A DNA stretch of 64,000 nt from Spartobacteria bacterium (GCA_003169975.1 PNAA01000034.1:62001-126000); one strand, 5' to 3'; positions 1 to 8,186 are shown, counted from the first letter of the stretch. The notes: generated by a model from the letters alone, not told the origin. Program-made: numbers and translations.

Positions 1-90
1 GTCATGTTGAGCGGAGCGAAACACCTCTGACTATTTCCGCCTCTCCGCGCGCCCGGAATATCAGTGATCCTTCGCTTCGCTCAGGATGAC
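1..90. repeat. REP/REPIN-like inverted repeat
   Basis: The two ends are imperfectly complementary: gtcatgttgagcggagcgaa at the left and ttcgcttcgctcaggatgac at the right. The same word family (GTCATCC-GAGCG) recurs at 5813, 47065 and 53855. It is an intergenic palindromic repeat downstream of the gene ending at 98. The left end coincides with the window edge, so it may extend further. Confidence 0.6.
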
Positions 91-97
91 AACTTAA

Positions 98-463
98 TCA
101 GAAATGCAGATGGGTCGTGATCCAGATGATGGCGAGGGCGAGCGCGATGACGAGCACGATGAAGAGCAGGCGGCCTTCGCTCCGCTGCTTGCGGAGGGAG
201 CGCGGGCGGCGGTTTTCCGCGGCGTATTCGCCGTAGCGTTTATCCTGCAGCGCGATCGAGACATCGAGGCGATTGCGCCCTTCGCTCGCGCGCTCCAGCA
301 GGTCTTCGCGCTCCCGCCGAGTCTTTTCCTCCGCGACGCGGGGCGCCTCCTCGATCATGCGCTGGAGGTCTTCCATCTGCTTGCGCAAATCGCTTTCCAA
401 CTGCGCAAGCTCCTGCTGCTTCAGGTTGAGCGGCGTGTCGGATTGAGCGCGTCGTCGTGCCAT
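98..463 (-). CDS. Small coiled-coil membrane-anchored protein
   Basis: The 121-residue product has a charged, heptad-like helix over about residues 12-75 (QQELAQLESDLRKQMEDLQR), a basic stretch (RRPRSLRKQRSEGR) and one hydrophobic segment near the C terminus (LLFIVLVIALALAIIWI). This predicts a tail-anchored membrane protein with a cytoplasmic coiled coil. It lies 6 bp after the gene at 470-1099, which has the same architecture, so the two are probably co-transcribed and may act together. No family is recognised and no function is assigned. Confidence 0.65.
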   Translation of the reverse strand: MARRRAQSDTPLNLKQQELAQLESDLRKQMEDLQRMIEEAPRVAEEKTRREREDLLERASEGRNRLDVSIALQDKRYGEYAAENRRPRSLRKQRSEGRLLFIVLVIALALAIIWITTHLHF

Positions 464-469
464 GCGCGC

Positions 470-1099
470 CTAACGACTTGCGCCGTTCATGTAGAGAAAA
501 ATGAGCAGGGCGATCACTCCGCAGATGATCAACGGCAAGCTCAGGGCAAAGCCGATCTGGAGCCACTGCGCGAAGGAATGGGTCGGCCCGCCGCTGGTCT
601 CGAAGCCACTACTGGTCTCAGGCAACGGCACGGACTCATGCTCGTCGGCCGTCGCCTGGAGCCGACTGCGCTGCTGGCTGTATTCCGTCCGGGCGTCGTC
701 CACCGTGCTCAGCGCGCGACTTAATTCCTTGCTCAGGTCGGCCGGGTTCCAGGTCCGCGGATCAATCGCCTCGAGCAGCTCGAGGTGTTGCCCAAAACTC
801 TCCCGCGTCGCGCGAAGCTGCTCCATTTTTTTCTGTGCGTCGTAGGCTTCGCGCTCAAGCACGACCAGAGAGCGCGTCAGCTTGTCGGTCATCTCGGCCC
901 GACCGTGCTCGAGCTCTTCCTGGCGTCGGCTCAGCTCCTCGAGTTCGCGCTTTTGTTTTTCGATCTGTTCCTGTTGGCGCTTCAGCTGGAGCAATTGCTC
1001 CTGCGCTTTCTGCACCTGGGAGTCGAGGTGCTCGGTGCCAAGACTGTCGTCTTCGTTGAGTTCCAGCATTTGTTCGATGGGACGGATGCGTTCGGCCAT
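470..1099 (-). CDS. Coiled-coil membrane protein
   Basis: The 209-residue product begins MAERIRPIEQMLELNEDD. A long coiled coil (about residues 25-110, rich in Q, E, K and R) is followed by a Ser/Pro-rich linker and a C-terminal hydrophobic segment (about residues 183-205, LSLPLIICGVIALLIFLYM). It is upstream of the similar 121-residue gene in a two-gene unit. The stop codon lies inside a copy of the CCTAACG word. Possible roles are scaffold or envelope-spanning tether, but this is only inference from shape; the family is not recognised. Confidence 0.65.
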   Translation of the reverse strand: MAERIRPIEQMLELNEDDSLGTEHLDSQVQKAQEQLLQLKRQQEQIEKQKRELEELSRRQEELEHGRAEMTDKLTRSLVVLEREAYDAQKKMEQLRATRESFGQHLELLEAIDPRTWNPADLSKELSRALSTVDDARTEYSQQRSRLQATADEHESVPLPETSSGFETSGGPTHSFAQWLQIGFALSLPLIICGVIALLIFLYMNGASR

Positions 1100-1225
1100 G
1101 GCGTTTTAGTGCGCCGGGCGACTGACGTTGTCCGGTCGCGCGAACGCTACGGCGGCATATTAATTGGCCGCGCTGGGATTGCCAGAATTTTCACCGCGCG
1201 AACTGCGAAATATCAAAGCTGCGTC

Positions 1226-1255
1226 CTCCCGAGCGGAGCGCAGCGCAGTCGGGAG
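1226..1255. repeat. Small hairpin repeat, possible terminator
   Basis: ctcccga and tcgggag are complementary arms around a GC-rich, self-repetitive loop (gcggagcgcagcgcag). It sits between the ends of the 404-residue methyltransferase gene (stop at 1261) and the coiled-coil gene start at 1099. It belongs to the same GAGCGCAG word family as the REP elements. No T-run follows, so terminator function is uncertain. Confidence 0.45.
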
Positions 1256-1260
1256 ATGAC

Positions 1261-2475
1261 CTAACGACCGGGCATCATCTCGAGCAGCATCCCGCGAAAA
1301 TATTCCGTCTCCGGCAGCGTCGGGAGGACGGGATGATCGAGCGCCTGTTCGTAACGCCGCAGCCGCCGCGCGGACCGGCGCGCATCGACCAGCGCGTCGG
1401 CGATCATCCCCTCGAACACTTCCGCGCCGACGTGATGCGAGCAGGAAAAAGTCGCCACCATTCCGTGAGGCGAAAGCAATTTGAAGGCGCGGACGTGCAG
1501 CTCCTTGTAGCCGCGCAAGGCGTCGTCCAGGCCACCCTTGCTCTTCGTAAACGAGGGCGGGTCGAGAATGACGAGATCGAATTTTTCTTCCGCCTTTTCG
1601 GCGCCGCGGAGGAATTGGAAAACATCCTGCTCGACCCAGCGCACCGCCAACTGATTGCGGGCCGCGTTGTGGGCGGCCGCGCGCAGGCTCTCAGCACCCG
1701 CTTCCACGCCGACGACTTCGCTTGCCCCGGCGCGGGCGCAGGCGAGCGCGAATCCACCCTGGCTGGTGAAACAATCGAGCACGCGCCGCCCTTGGGCGTG
1801 CTGCGCGACGAGCGCGTAGTTCGGCAGTTGGTCGAGATAAAAACCGGTTTTCTGCGCATGGAGCAGGTCGACCTGCAGTTTCAGGCCGGCGACTTCGATC
1901 TCGACTTCGTTAGGCGCTTCGCCCCGCAGCATCCCGCTGCGCAACTCCATCCCTTCCGCGCGGCGCACCGGCGCATCGTTGCGCTCGATGATTTGTAGGG
2001 CGGGCGCTCCGCCTGCCCTGTCGCCCTCTGCAGGCGGAGCGCCCGCCCTACAACAATCTTCCAGCGCCCTAACGATAAGTTCCTTGCGCTGGTCCATCGC
2101 GAGGGTCAGCGTCTGGAGCACGAGACAATCGCCATAGCGATCGACGATCACGCCGGGCAGCCCGTCGCTCTCGCTCCAGACGAGGCGGCAGAGGCGCGGA
2201 TCGATCCCACGCCGCGCCCGGTACTCGATCGCCTGCGCGATGCGCCGCTGGAAAAAATCGAGATCGAGATCCTGCTTCCGGCGCGAAAAACGCCGCGCCA
2301 CGAGCTGCGATTTCGAGTTGTAGATCGCGCTTCCCAGCAAGTGGTCGCGGCCATCCTTGAGTGAAATCACATCGCCGTCGGCGGGATTCCCAAACACCTT
2401 CAGGACTTCGCCGCTGAACACCCAATCGTGTCCGTGGAAAATCCGCGCGCGAGGTTTAACAACAAGGCCGCCCAT
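1261..2475 (-). CDS. RlmI/RlmK-like rRNA large-subunit methyltransferase
   Basis: The 404-residue class I SAM-dependent methyltransferase is of the RlmI-like family, which makes 5-methylcytosine in 23S rRNA. An N-terminal PUA-like region (about 1-70) is followed by a middle domain with SDGLPGVIVDRYGD (about 103-116), the SAM-binding strand VLDCFTSQGGFALACARAGA and the catalytic loop LDPPSFTKSKGG. FSCSHHV near the end carries the Cys typical of m5C enzymes. Residues about 142-161 (CRAGAPPAEGDRAGGAPALQ) are encoded by a perfect inverted repeat and look like an insertion that stayed in frame. The start is ATG at 2475. The gene ends in a CCTAACG word. The exact rRNA target cannot be read from the sequence. 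Confidence 0.85.
   Translation of the reverse strand: MGGLVVKPRARIFHGHDWVFSGEVLKVFGNPADGDVISLKDGRDHLLGSAIYNSKSQLVARRFSRRKQDLDLDFFQRRIAQAIEYRARRGIDPRLCRLVWSESDGLPGVIVDRYGDCLVLQTLTLAMDQRKELIVRALEDCCRAGAPPAEGDRAGGAPALQIIERNDAPVRRAEGMELRSGMLRGEAPNEVEIEVAGLKLQVDLLHAQKTGFYLDQLPNYALVAQHAQGRRVLDCFTSQGGFALACARAGASEVVGVEAGAESLRAAAHNAARNQLAVRWVEQDVFQFLRGAEKAEEKFDLVILDPPSFTKSKGGLDDALRGYKELHVRAFKLLSPHGMVATFSCSHHVGAEVFEGMIADALVDARRSARRLRRYEQALDHPVLPTLPETEYFRGMLLEMMPGR
1993..2053. repeat. Perfect inverted repeat inside a coding region
   Basis: Two 24-base arms are exactly complementary (1993-2016 and 2030-2053) around a 13-base loop. They lie wholly inside the RlmI-like gene and are translated as a Gly/Ala/Pro-rich loop. 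A half copy with two mismatches lies in the intergenic gap at 21714-21737, which supports a dispersed repeat family rather than native coding sequence. Confidence 0.8.
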
Positions 2476-2546
2476 CGGCTCTCACTGACGGGCAGAGCGA
2501 ATTCCGGGGCAAGCGGAAGTCGTCGACCCGCAGACGCGGCGCGAAC

Positions 2547-2794
2547 GTGCAGACGAACGAACCGCCCGAGCCGGAACCATCGCCCACGCCGCCAGGCGAC
2601 GAGCAAGCTTTGCCCACTCCCGGAGGAAGCGCCGAGCCCTCCGTCTCCCCCTCGCCGGAAAGCAGCGCCGAACCCTCGCCCACTCCCGAAAAAGCACCCC
2701 GAAGCCGCGCCGCAAACCGACCCCGCGTCCACGACCCCCGACTCCGGACGACATCAAACGCACGTTGCGCAAGCTTTTGCCCGGCGGCAATTAG
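2547..2794 (+). pseudogene. Proline-rich small protein, frame-interrupted
   Basis: Two frames together make sense as one protein. The first reads NEPPEPEPSPTPPGDEQALP and onward with Pro/Ser/Glu-rich coding. After an A5 run at about 2690 (cccgaaaaagcacc) the sensible frame becomes TPKPRRKPTPRPRPPTPDD followed by IKRTLRKLLPGGN and a stop at 2794. One extra A would join them. No good ATG is visible; GTG at 2547 is the only start in the first frame, although the open frame runs from 2460. It may be a real gene with a sequencing indel or a decayed one. The family is not recognised. Confidence 0.35.
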
Positions 2795-2898
2795 CTGGGA
2801 CCGCGGGGCTGATTTCGCATTCGCGCTGGCAATCCTGGCATCATTGCCTAAGAGTACACGGCTAAACTTGTCATTTAAACGGCCACCCTACTCGCTGC

Positions 2899-4830
2899 GT
2901 GAATCCAACACCCAACCTGCCCGAAAACAATCCGCCCGCCCCCGCGTCCGAACGCGCTGACCTGCGTCCCGAGAGCATCAACGACGCCGTCATCCGCCTC
3001 GCCGGCAATTCGCAGGACGGCATCCAAAGCGCGGGCGCGTTTCTCGCCCGCCTCGCCGGCCGGAGCGACCAGGACGTGATGACCTACATGACGATTCCGG
3101 CCACGATTTCGGGCGGGCCGTCGATCTTCCAGGTGCGCATCGGCACCGGCGAAGTTCTCTCCGCCGGCGATGAAGCCGATTTCCTCGTCGCCTTTTATCA
3201 ACACAGCTACCAGGACCACATCGATTTCCTGAAAGAAGGCGGCGTCCTTCTCTACGACTCGGACAACGTCGAGCCGAATCTCGACGACAAACGTTTCGTT
3301 TACGTCGGAGTGCCAATCACCGGTCTAACGGTTGAGGCACTCGGCGGGACGGCGAAGGACAAAGGCAAAAACATTTTCGTCCTCGGGCTGATCTCGAAAA
3401 TTTTCCAGCTCGATGTCGAGAAGATGAAAAAGCTGATCGGCGAGAAATTCGCCGGCAAAGACGCGAGTATTGCCAACACCGCGCTGATGGCGTTCCAGGC
3501 CGGTTACGGATACCCGGTCGGGAAAGTCCTTTCGCACCAGTATCAATTTGAGCACGTCGCGAAAAAGCCGGGCGCGCCCGCGCAGATCACGATGGATGGC
3601 AACCAGGCCCTCGCCTACGGCCTCATCGCCGGCGGCGTGCGCTATGGAGCCGGTTATCCGATCACGCCCTGGTCGTCCGTCATGGAAATATTGCGGAGCG
3701 AACTGCCGAAATATGGCGGCCTCTTCGTCCAGGCCGAGGACGAGCTCGGCGCGGTCTCGATCGCGCTCGGCTTTTCTTATTCCGGCAACCTCGCCATCAC
3801 CGGCAGCGCCGGACCCGGCATCTCGCTCAAGACCGAAGCGATCGGTTGGGCGTCGATGGCGGAAATCCCGCTCCTCATCATCAACGTGCAACGCGGCGGC
3901 CCGAGCACCGGCCTGCCGACCAACGTCGAGCAGAGCGATCTTTTCCAGGCGATTTACGGCGGCCACGGCGACAGCCCGCGCGTCGTTCTCGCCGCCAAGA
4001 CGGTGGAGGATTGTTTCTACATCGCGATCGAAGCAGCCCGCATCGCGCGCAAATACAGCACGCCGGTTTTCATTCTCAGCGACACCTCGCTCGCCACCCG
4101 CATCGAGGCGTTCGACGAACCAAAGCTCACCGAGTTAATGCAGGATCCGAAACCGGACCTGACTCCGCTCGACACCCACAAGCCCTACGCGCTCGACAAG
4201 ATCACCCGGCACGCGCCGCCCGGCACGCCGATCCGCGACGGCAAATACCCGCTCATCAGCGGCCTCGAGCACGACGAGTTTGGCCATCCCACCGGCAGCC
4301 CGAAGTTGCACATGGCCATGACCGCCAAGCGCCGCAACAAGCTGCGCCAGCTAGCCGAGGAAATCCCGGTCCCGGAAGTTTTTGGCGACGCCGAGGGCGA
4401 CACCCTTCTGGTCGGCTGGGGCTCGACCTACGGGCCGATCCACGACGCCGTGAAACGCGCGCTCGAGCATGGCGAAAAGATCGGCGCGATCCACCTGCGC
4501 CATCTGCACCCGTTGCCTAACGGGCTCGAGAAAATCTTCGCGAAATTCAAGCGCATCGTCGTCGTCGAGATGAACGACCAGGGCGTCTACGGTTTCGGCC
4601 AGCTCGCCACCATCCTGCGCGCGCGCTACTGCGAACCGAAAATCCAGAGCGTGACCAAGACCGACGGCCTCACCTTTCGCGTCCGCGAAATTCTCGAGGA
4701 CGTTTTCCAGGGCCGCACCTTTGCGGAAAAGAAAATTACCAAGCACGCCGCGCACGCGCCGGAGCACATCGACACCGCCCCGGAGAACGTGGATTCCGTC
4801 AAGGAAGTCGTGCCCCAGGGAGTCGGCTAA
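2899..4830 (+). CDS. korA: 2-oxoacid:ferredoxin oxidoreductase, alpha subunit with fused gamma domain
   Basis: The 643-residue subunit is of the 2-oxoglutarate/2-oxoacid:ferredoxin oxidoreductase class (oxidative decarboxylation to acyl-CoA with ferredoxin reduction). The N-terminal third (about 25-215, with GNSQDGIQSAGAFLARLAGR) is the gamma domain. The alpha pyrimidine-binding domain follows (DGNQALAYGLIAGGVRYGAG, YPITPWSSVMEIL), with GSAGPGISLKTEAIGWASMA and the C-terminal transketolase-like domain (TLLVGWGSTYGPI). A GTG at 2899 starts the open frame and gives the family's usual gamma-alpha fusion length. korB follows after 30 bp, so the two form an operon. Pyruvate or another 2-oxoacid could be the true substrate; a separate NifJ in the window makes 2-oxoglutarate more likely. 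Confidence 0.92.
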   Translation: MNPTPNLPENNPPAPASERADLRPESINDAVIRLAGNSQDGIQSAGAFLARLAGRSDQDVMTYMTIPATISGGPSIFQVRIGTGEVLSAGDEADFLVAFYQHSYQDHIDFLKEGGVLLYDSDNVEPNLDDKRFVYVGVPITGLTVEALGGTAKDKGKNIFVLGLISKIFQLDVEKMKKLIGEKFAGKDASIANTALMAFQAGYGYPVGKVLSHQYQFEHVAKKPGAPAQITMDGNQALAYGLIAGGVRYGAGYPITPWSSVMEILRSELPKYGGLFVQAEDELGAVSIALGFSYSGNLAITGSAGPGISLKTEAIGWASMAEIPLLIINVQRGGPSTGLPTNVEQSDLFQAIYGGHGDSPRVVLAAKTVEDCFYIAIEAARIARKYSTPVFILSDTSLATRIEAFDEPKLTELMQDPKPDLTPLDTHKPYALDKITRHAPPGTPIRDGKYPLISGLEHDEFGHPTGSPKLHMAMTAKRRNKLRQLAEEIPVPEVFGDAEGDTLLVGWGSTYGPIHDAVKRALEHGEKIGAIHLRHLHPLPNGLEKIFAKFKRIVVVEMNDQGVYGFGQLATILRARYCEPKIQSVTKTDGLTFRVREILEDVFQGRTFAEKKITKHAAHAPEHIDTAPENVDSVKEVVPQGVG

Positions 4831-4860
4831 CCATTTTTCCTAACGAACAGATTTTCACCA

Positions 4861-5796
4861 ATGAGCACTGACACACTGACCGCCGAACCGCCAAGAGAGA
4901 AACTCACCAAGAAAGCCATCACCGCCGATCACCCGACGTGGTGTCCCGGCTGCGGCGACTTCGCCGTCCTCGCCTGCTACTACAAAGTCCTCGAGAAACG
5001 CCAGATCGAGCACGAAAAAATCGTCACCCTCGCCGGCATCGGCTGCTCCTCGCGCTTCCCTTATTTCGTCAACGGCCACGGCGCCCACTTCATCCATGGC
5101 CGCGCCGTCCCGCTCGCCAGCGGCATCAGCCTGGCCCGGCCCGACCTCCACGTCTTCCTCTTCGGCGGCGACGGCGACGGTTTCTCGATCGGCGGCAACC
5201 ACCTCGACCACGGCGCGCGCAAGAACATCAACATGACCTACGTCATCATGGACAACTTCGTCTATGGCCTGACGAAAAAGCAGACCTCGCCCACCTCGCC
5301 GATCGGGTTCAAGAGCAAGACCGACCCGCAGGGCGCGATCGACCAGCCGGTCAACGCGATGAAAAAACTCGTCGCCAGCGGAGCCACCTTCGTCGCACGC
5401 ACCCACGCCAGCCAGGTCAATCACATGATCCAGATGATCGAGCGCGCGATGGATCATCCCGGCTTCAGCGTCATCGAATGCCTGAGCGAATGCGTCGAGT
5501 TTTTCCCCGGCGCCTTCGACAATGCGAACCCGCGCAAAGGCGGCGCCTTCGAGGTGATCGAGGAGAAAAAATACGACAACACTCCAGAGGACGAGGCGCG
5601 CCACGACGTCACCGACGAGCTGGCGGCCTACAAGCTGGCGCAGATCCCATTCCCCGGGGTCTTCGGAGTCTTCTACCAAAATGATCGCCCGACCAAAAAC
5701 GCGTTGGAAAAGAAATGGATTGATAGCACGAGGGAGAAACTCGGTCAGCCGACCGATCTCGCGCTTCTGCAGAAGACGTTTGATCGAATGAAGTGA
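4861..5796 (+). CDS. korB: 2-oxoacid:ferredoxin oxidoreductase, beta subunit
   Basis: The 311-residue thiamine-diphosphate-binding beta subunit partners KorA. It shows HPTWCPGCGDFAVL (cluster/TPP-binding Cys pair), GIGCSSRFPYFVNGHGAHFIHGRA in the expected order, and the TPP/Mg motif GGDGDGFSIGGNHLDH with NINMTYVIMDN. The Cys residues of the single [4Fe-4S] cluster are the CPGC pair, the Cys in IGCSSR and a later Cys in the middle of the chain. ATG at 4861 follows korA by 30 bp in a gap holding a CCTAACG word. Reduced ferredoxin is the expected product. Confidence 0.93.
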   Translation: MSTDTLTAEPPREKLTKKAITADHPTWCPGCGDFAVLACYYKVLEKRQIEHEKIVTLAGIGCSSRFPYFVNGHGAHFIHGRAVPLASGISLARPDLHVFLFGGDGDGFSIGGNHLDHGARKNINMTYVIMDNFVYGLTKKQTSPTSPIGFKSKTDPQGAIDQPVNAMKKLVASGATFVARTHASQVNHMIQMIERAMDHPGFSVIECLSECVEFFPGAFDNANPRKGGAFEVIEEKKYDNTPEDEARHDVTDELAAYKLAQIPFPGVFGVFYQNDRPTKNALEKKWIDSTREKLGQPTDLALLQKTFDRMK

Positions 5797-5812
5797 CGAC
5801 GCGCTTCGCGTT

Positions 5813-5840
5813 GTCATCCTGAGCGCAGTCGAAGGATCTC
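5813..5840. repeat. Half copy of the REP-like repeat
   Basis: gtcatcctgagcgcagtcga followed by aggatctc matches one arm of the REPIN-like elements at 47065 and 53855. It lies just 3' of korB. Confidence 0.6.
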
Positions 5841-5956
5841 ACGCTGCTCCTTCCAGCCTGGTCTTCTTCCTGATAGCCTGAGCGCGTGGCTGTTTACGTA
5901 TTCACCCCTACTTCGAGAAACAGGTTCTGCGCAAACGCCCAAACCTGACCAAGGAG

Positions 5957-6127
5957 ATGTGCATTCGAGTCATCCAATCGCCCGCGCGCGTCGAACTGCA
6001 GGAACAGGATCGCTATCGATTCTGGGCTTCAGTTGCGGAACTCCAGGGTCGCTTCTTGCGGGTTGTCACGCTCTCCGATAAACTGACCATCCACAACACA
6101 TTCCTCGACCGCAGATTCCGGCCATGA
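5957..6127 (+). CDS. DUF4258-like small protein, 5' end disturbed
   Basis: The C-terminal part (about VELQEQDRYRFWASV, then FLRVVTLSDKLTIHNTFLDR) resembles DUF4258-type proteins that are commonly paired with DUF2283. Similarity appears to extend upstream of the first ATG: the same frame is open from 5882 and encodes RIHPYFEKQVLRKRPNLTKE, but no start codon exists there. Either a start was lost or the short 56-residue form from ATG 5957 is used. The stop overlaps the ATG of the DUF2283 gene (ATGA), so the two are translationally coupled. Such pairs are often listed as toxin-antitoxin-like, but no activity is shown here. Confidence 0.45.
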   Translation: MCIRVIQSPARVELQEQDRYRFWASVAELQGRFLRVVTLSDKLTIHNTFLDRRFRP

Positions 6128-6333
6128 AGCTCAATTATTTTCCAGACACCGATTCGCTCTACATCGACCTCTCCCAAAAGCCGAGCATCGAAAGCCGCGA
6201 GGTATCTGAAGGAGTCGTTCTCGACTACGACGCGGAAGGAAATCTGGCCGGAATCGATATCGACCACGCCAGCCGCAAGCTGGATCTGCGCGAACTGGTC
6301 ACGAGCCAGCTTCCTCTCGCCGCGAAGGCGTAG
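6124..6333 (+). CDS. DUF2283 protein, copy 1
   Basis: The 69-residue product starting MKLNYFPDTDSLYIDLSQKP has the DUF2283 signature (Y-D-x-E-G-x-L-x-G-I-D/E-I-x-x-A-S) as YDAEGNLAGIDIDHAS. The ATG overlaps the stop of the upstream DUF4258-like gene. A second copy at 13104-13313 differs at only two residues but at many synonymous sites. A role as the partner of the DUF4258-like protein is likely from gene pairing; the biochemical function is unknown. Confidence 0.8.
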   Translation: MKLNYFPDTDSLYIDLSQKPSIESREVSEGVVLDYDAEGNLAGIDIDHASRKLDLRELVTSQLPLAAKA

Positions 6334-6407
6334 CATCCGCCGTCCATAAGCGGGCGCCGCCTATTACATATCCTGGATCCGGTAATTGATACAAATTACT
6401 CCAGCGA

Positions 6408-7103
6408 ATGAAGACCCTCGGCATCGTCGGCGGGATCGGGCCGGAATCGACCATCGAATACTACCGCTTCATCCTTGAGGGCTATCGCGCGCGCGTGCCC
6501 GACGGGAGCGCGCCGCACCTCATCATCGACAGCATCGACGTGAACCGCGCGATCGCGCTGCTCGACGCGAACGATCTCGCCGGCCTGACGAATTATATTT
6601 CCGCCGCGATCGACCGGCTGGCGCGCGCCGGCGCCGAGATCGCGCTCATCGCGGCCAACACGCCCCATCTCGTCTTTGACGAGGTCCAGCGCCGGGCGAC
6701 GATCCCGATGCTCAGCATCGTGCAGGCAGCGTGCGACCATGCGCGCGGACTCGGGCTCCGACGGCTCGGTTTGCTCGGCACTGGATTCACCATGCGCGCA
6801 CGGTTTTTTCCCGATACCTTCGCGCGCGCCGGACTCGAGCTGATCACGCCGCGAGAAGACGAGCAGGCGTTCATCCACGAAAAATACATCCACGAGCTGC
6901 TCAAAAACCAGTTCCTGCCCGAGACCCGCACCGCGCTCATCGGCATCATCGAGCGGATGCGAAAGGACGAGGGAATCGAAGCGCTGCTCCTTGCCGGAAC
7001 CGAGCTGCCCCTCATCCTCCGCGGCGCCGAACCGGAAGGCCTCGCGTTTCTCGATACGACCATGATTCACGTCAATGCCGCCGTTGACGCAATCGTGCAG
7101 TAA
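6408..7103 (+). CDS. Aspartate/glutamate racemase-fold protein lacking both catalytic Cys
   Basis: The 231-residue product has the Asp/Glu racemase family fold. It starts MKTLGIVGGIGPESTIEYY (typical N terminus) and carries the two half-site motifs as IAANTPH and LLLAGTELPL. In classical two-base racemases these positions read C-N-T and G-C-T-E, so both Cys are replaced here (by Ala and Gly). FGTGFTM-like RLGLLGTGFTMRARFF is also present. The length is normal. The substitutions argue against ordinary cofactor-independent racemisation. A related isomerase, a lyase or a non-catalytic role is possible. It is a single gene with no obvious operon partner. Confidence 0.8.
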   Translation: MKTLGIVGGIGPESTIEYYRFILEGYRARVPDGSAPHLIIDSIDVNRAIALLDANDLAGLTNYISAAIDRLARAGAEIALIAANTPHLVFDEVQRRATIPMLSIVQAACDHARGLGLRRLGLLGTGFTMRARFFPDTFARAGLELITPREDEQAFIHEKYIHELLKNQFLPETRTALIGIIERMRKDEGIEALLLAGTELPLILRGAEPEGLAFLDTTMIHVNAAVDAIVQ

Positions 7104-7133
7104 AGGTGTGTTCTGCTCGTGACTGTACGCGTC

Positions 7134-7355
7134 TCAGCTCATGAAGAGCGAACGCGGCAGGCCACTCTGCTCGATAATGCTCTTCAACGTCCCGCGTCGA
7201 ATTTCCGGGTGATTCGGCACGATCACCGTTCTCCCGCCATCCGTGGTTTGCTTGCGCATGACGATGTGACTGCCGGATTGCCGCGACTTCACGAATCCGT
7301 GCTCCTGCAGGATCCGGCAAACTTCGCGCGCCGAGAAGGCGCGCAGCCTAGGCAT
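7134..7355 (-). CDS. hicA: HicA-type mRNA interferase toxin
   Basis: The 73-residue product has the double-stranded RNA-binding-like HicA fold: REVCRILQEHGFVKSRQSGS then HIVMRK, with the conserved SGSH His, and VPNHPEIRRGTLKSIIEQSG near the end. HicA toxins cleave mRNA and are blocked by HicB. The start at 7355 overlaps the 3' end of the upstream hicB by 8 bp, giving the order hicB-hicA on the minus strand. Confidence 0.88.
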   Translation of the reverse strand: MPRLRAFSAREVCRILQEHGFVKSRQSGSHIVMRKQTTDGGRTVIVPNHPEIRRGTLKSIIEQSGLPRSLFMS

Positions 7356-7572
7356 GTGCCGGTTCGAGCGAAGTCACCTTCACGCCCCGATTGAGCCGCC
7401 GCTTGATTTCCTTTTCGTCCGCATTCTCGAGCAACAGCTCCACGGCCTCTTTGATCATTTTTTCCGCTTCTTCAATCGTCCGCCCCTGGCTGGCGACGCC
7501 AAGTTCCGGACACGTGGCGACGAACCAATCCTCTTCCCGTTCGATCACGGCGGTCAGTTTGGGCAGCTTCAC
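7348..7572 (-). CDS. hicB: HicB-type antitoxin
   Basis: The 74-residue product begins MKLPKLTAVIEREEDWFVA and contains the HicB core CPELGVASQGRTIEEAEKMI with an amphipathic helix after it. It is of the short HicB class that ends soon after the partial RNase-H-like domain, with no separate DNA-binding domain visible. It lies directly upstream of hicA with an 8 bp overlap and is expected to neutralise HicA and to autoregulate the operon. Confidence 0.85.
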   Translation of the reverse strand: MKLPKLTAVIEREEDWFVATCPELGVASQGRTIEEAEKMIKEAVELLLENADEKEIKRRLNRGVKVTSLEPAHA

Positions 7573-7794
7573 AGTGCAGAGATTACCTCAGTTCCGATGA
7601 TTTTGGAAGACGCGTCACTCGTCACCACTCATTTCAGCGTTTGATTCGCTCGCGCCTCATCGCTCACCCTTCGGGCATGGTCTATGTCGCGGCCTCCCGC
7701 GCTGAAGCTGTGTGCGTCTGGCCCGTCTCCTCTTCAGACGGGGAATTTTTTTGAATCCAAACCGGCGTTCGGCCGCATCCATTCAGTAGACACC

Positions 7795-8175
7795 ATGGAA
7801 ACTTCATTCCCAACCACGCCGGTCAGCGCCCCGGCCGTCCCTAGCGTGCGCACCTGGACCATTCTTTGTCACGCCACCGCCTTGCTCGGCGTCTTCTTTC
7901 CTCTCCCGGGCCACCTCGTGGGGCCGCTCATCGTCTGGCTGGCCAAGCGCGGCGACTCGCCCGAGATCGATGCCCACGGCAAAGAGTCGCTCAATTTCCA
8001 ACTCTCGATGCTCCTCTACACCCTCATCTCCGGGGTCTTTTGCCTCATCCTCGTCGGCTTCGTCTTTCTCGCCACCCTTTGGGTTCTGAACGCCATCCTC
8101 GTCATCATCGCCTCGATCCAGGCGAGCGACGGGAAGTTTTATCGCTACCCGATGACGATCCGGTTCATTCAATAA
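7795..8175 (+). CDS. DUF4870 membrane protein
   Basis: The 126-residue product from ATG 7795 has the DUF4870 pattern: a hydrophobic first helix (WTILCHATALLGVFFPLPGH), then LVGPLIVWLAKRGDSPEIDA and HGKESLNFQLSM, then two more hydrophobic segments, ending YRYPMTIRFIQ. Three or four membrane helices are expected. An open frame continues upstream to 7684 but lacks family similarity, so the ATG is preferred. The biological role of the family is unknown. Confidence 0.85.
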   Translation: METSFPTTPVSAPAVPSVRTWTILCHATALLGVFFPLPGHLVGPLIVWLAKRGDSPEIDAHGKESLNFQLSMLLYTLISGVFCLILVGFVFLATLWVLNAILVIIASIQASDGKFYRYPMTIRFIQ

Positions 8176-8186
8176 CCCGAGTTGTA

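Noticed and set aside
104-724. Long plus-strand open frame opposite the two coiled-coil genes
   Set aside because: Antisense shadow: composition is GC-driven and the minus-strand products have coherent coiled-coil and membrane structure.
4855-5817. 320-codon open frame opposite korB
   Set aside because: Mirror of the well-supported korB gene; its product shows no recognisable motif.
7134-7572. hicBA as a novel system
   Set aside because: Order, overlap and motifs are those of ordinary hicBA pairs.
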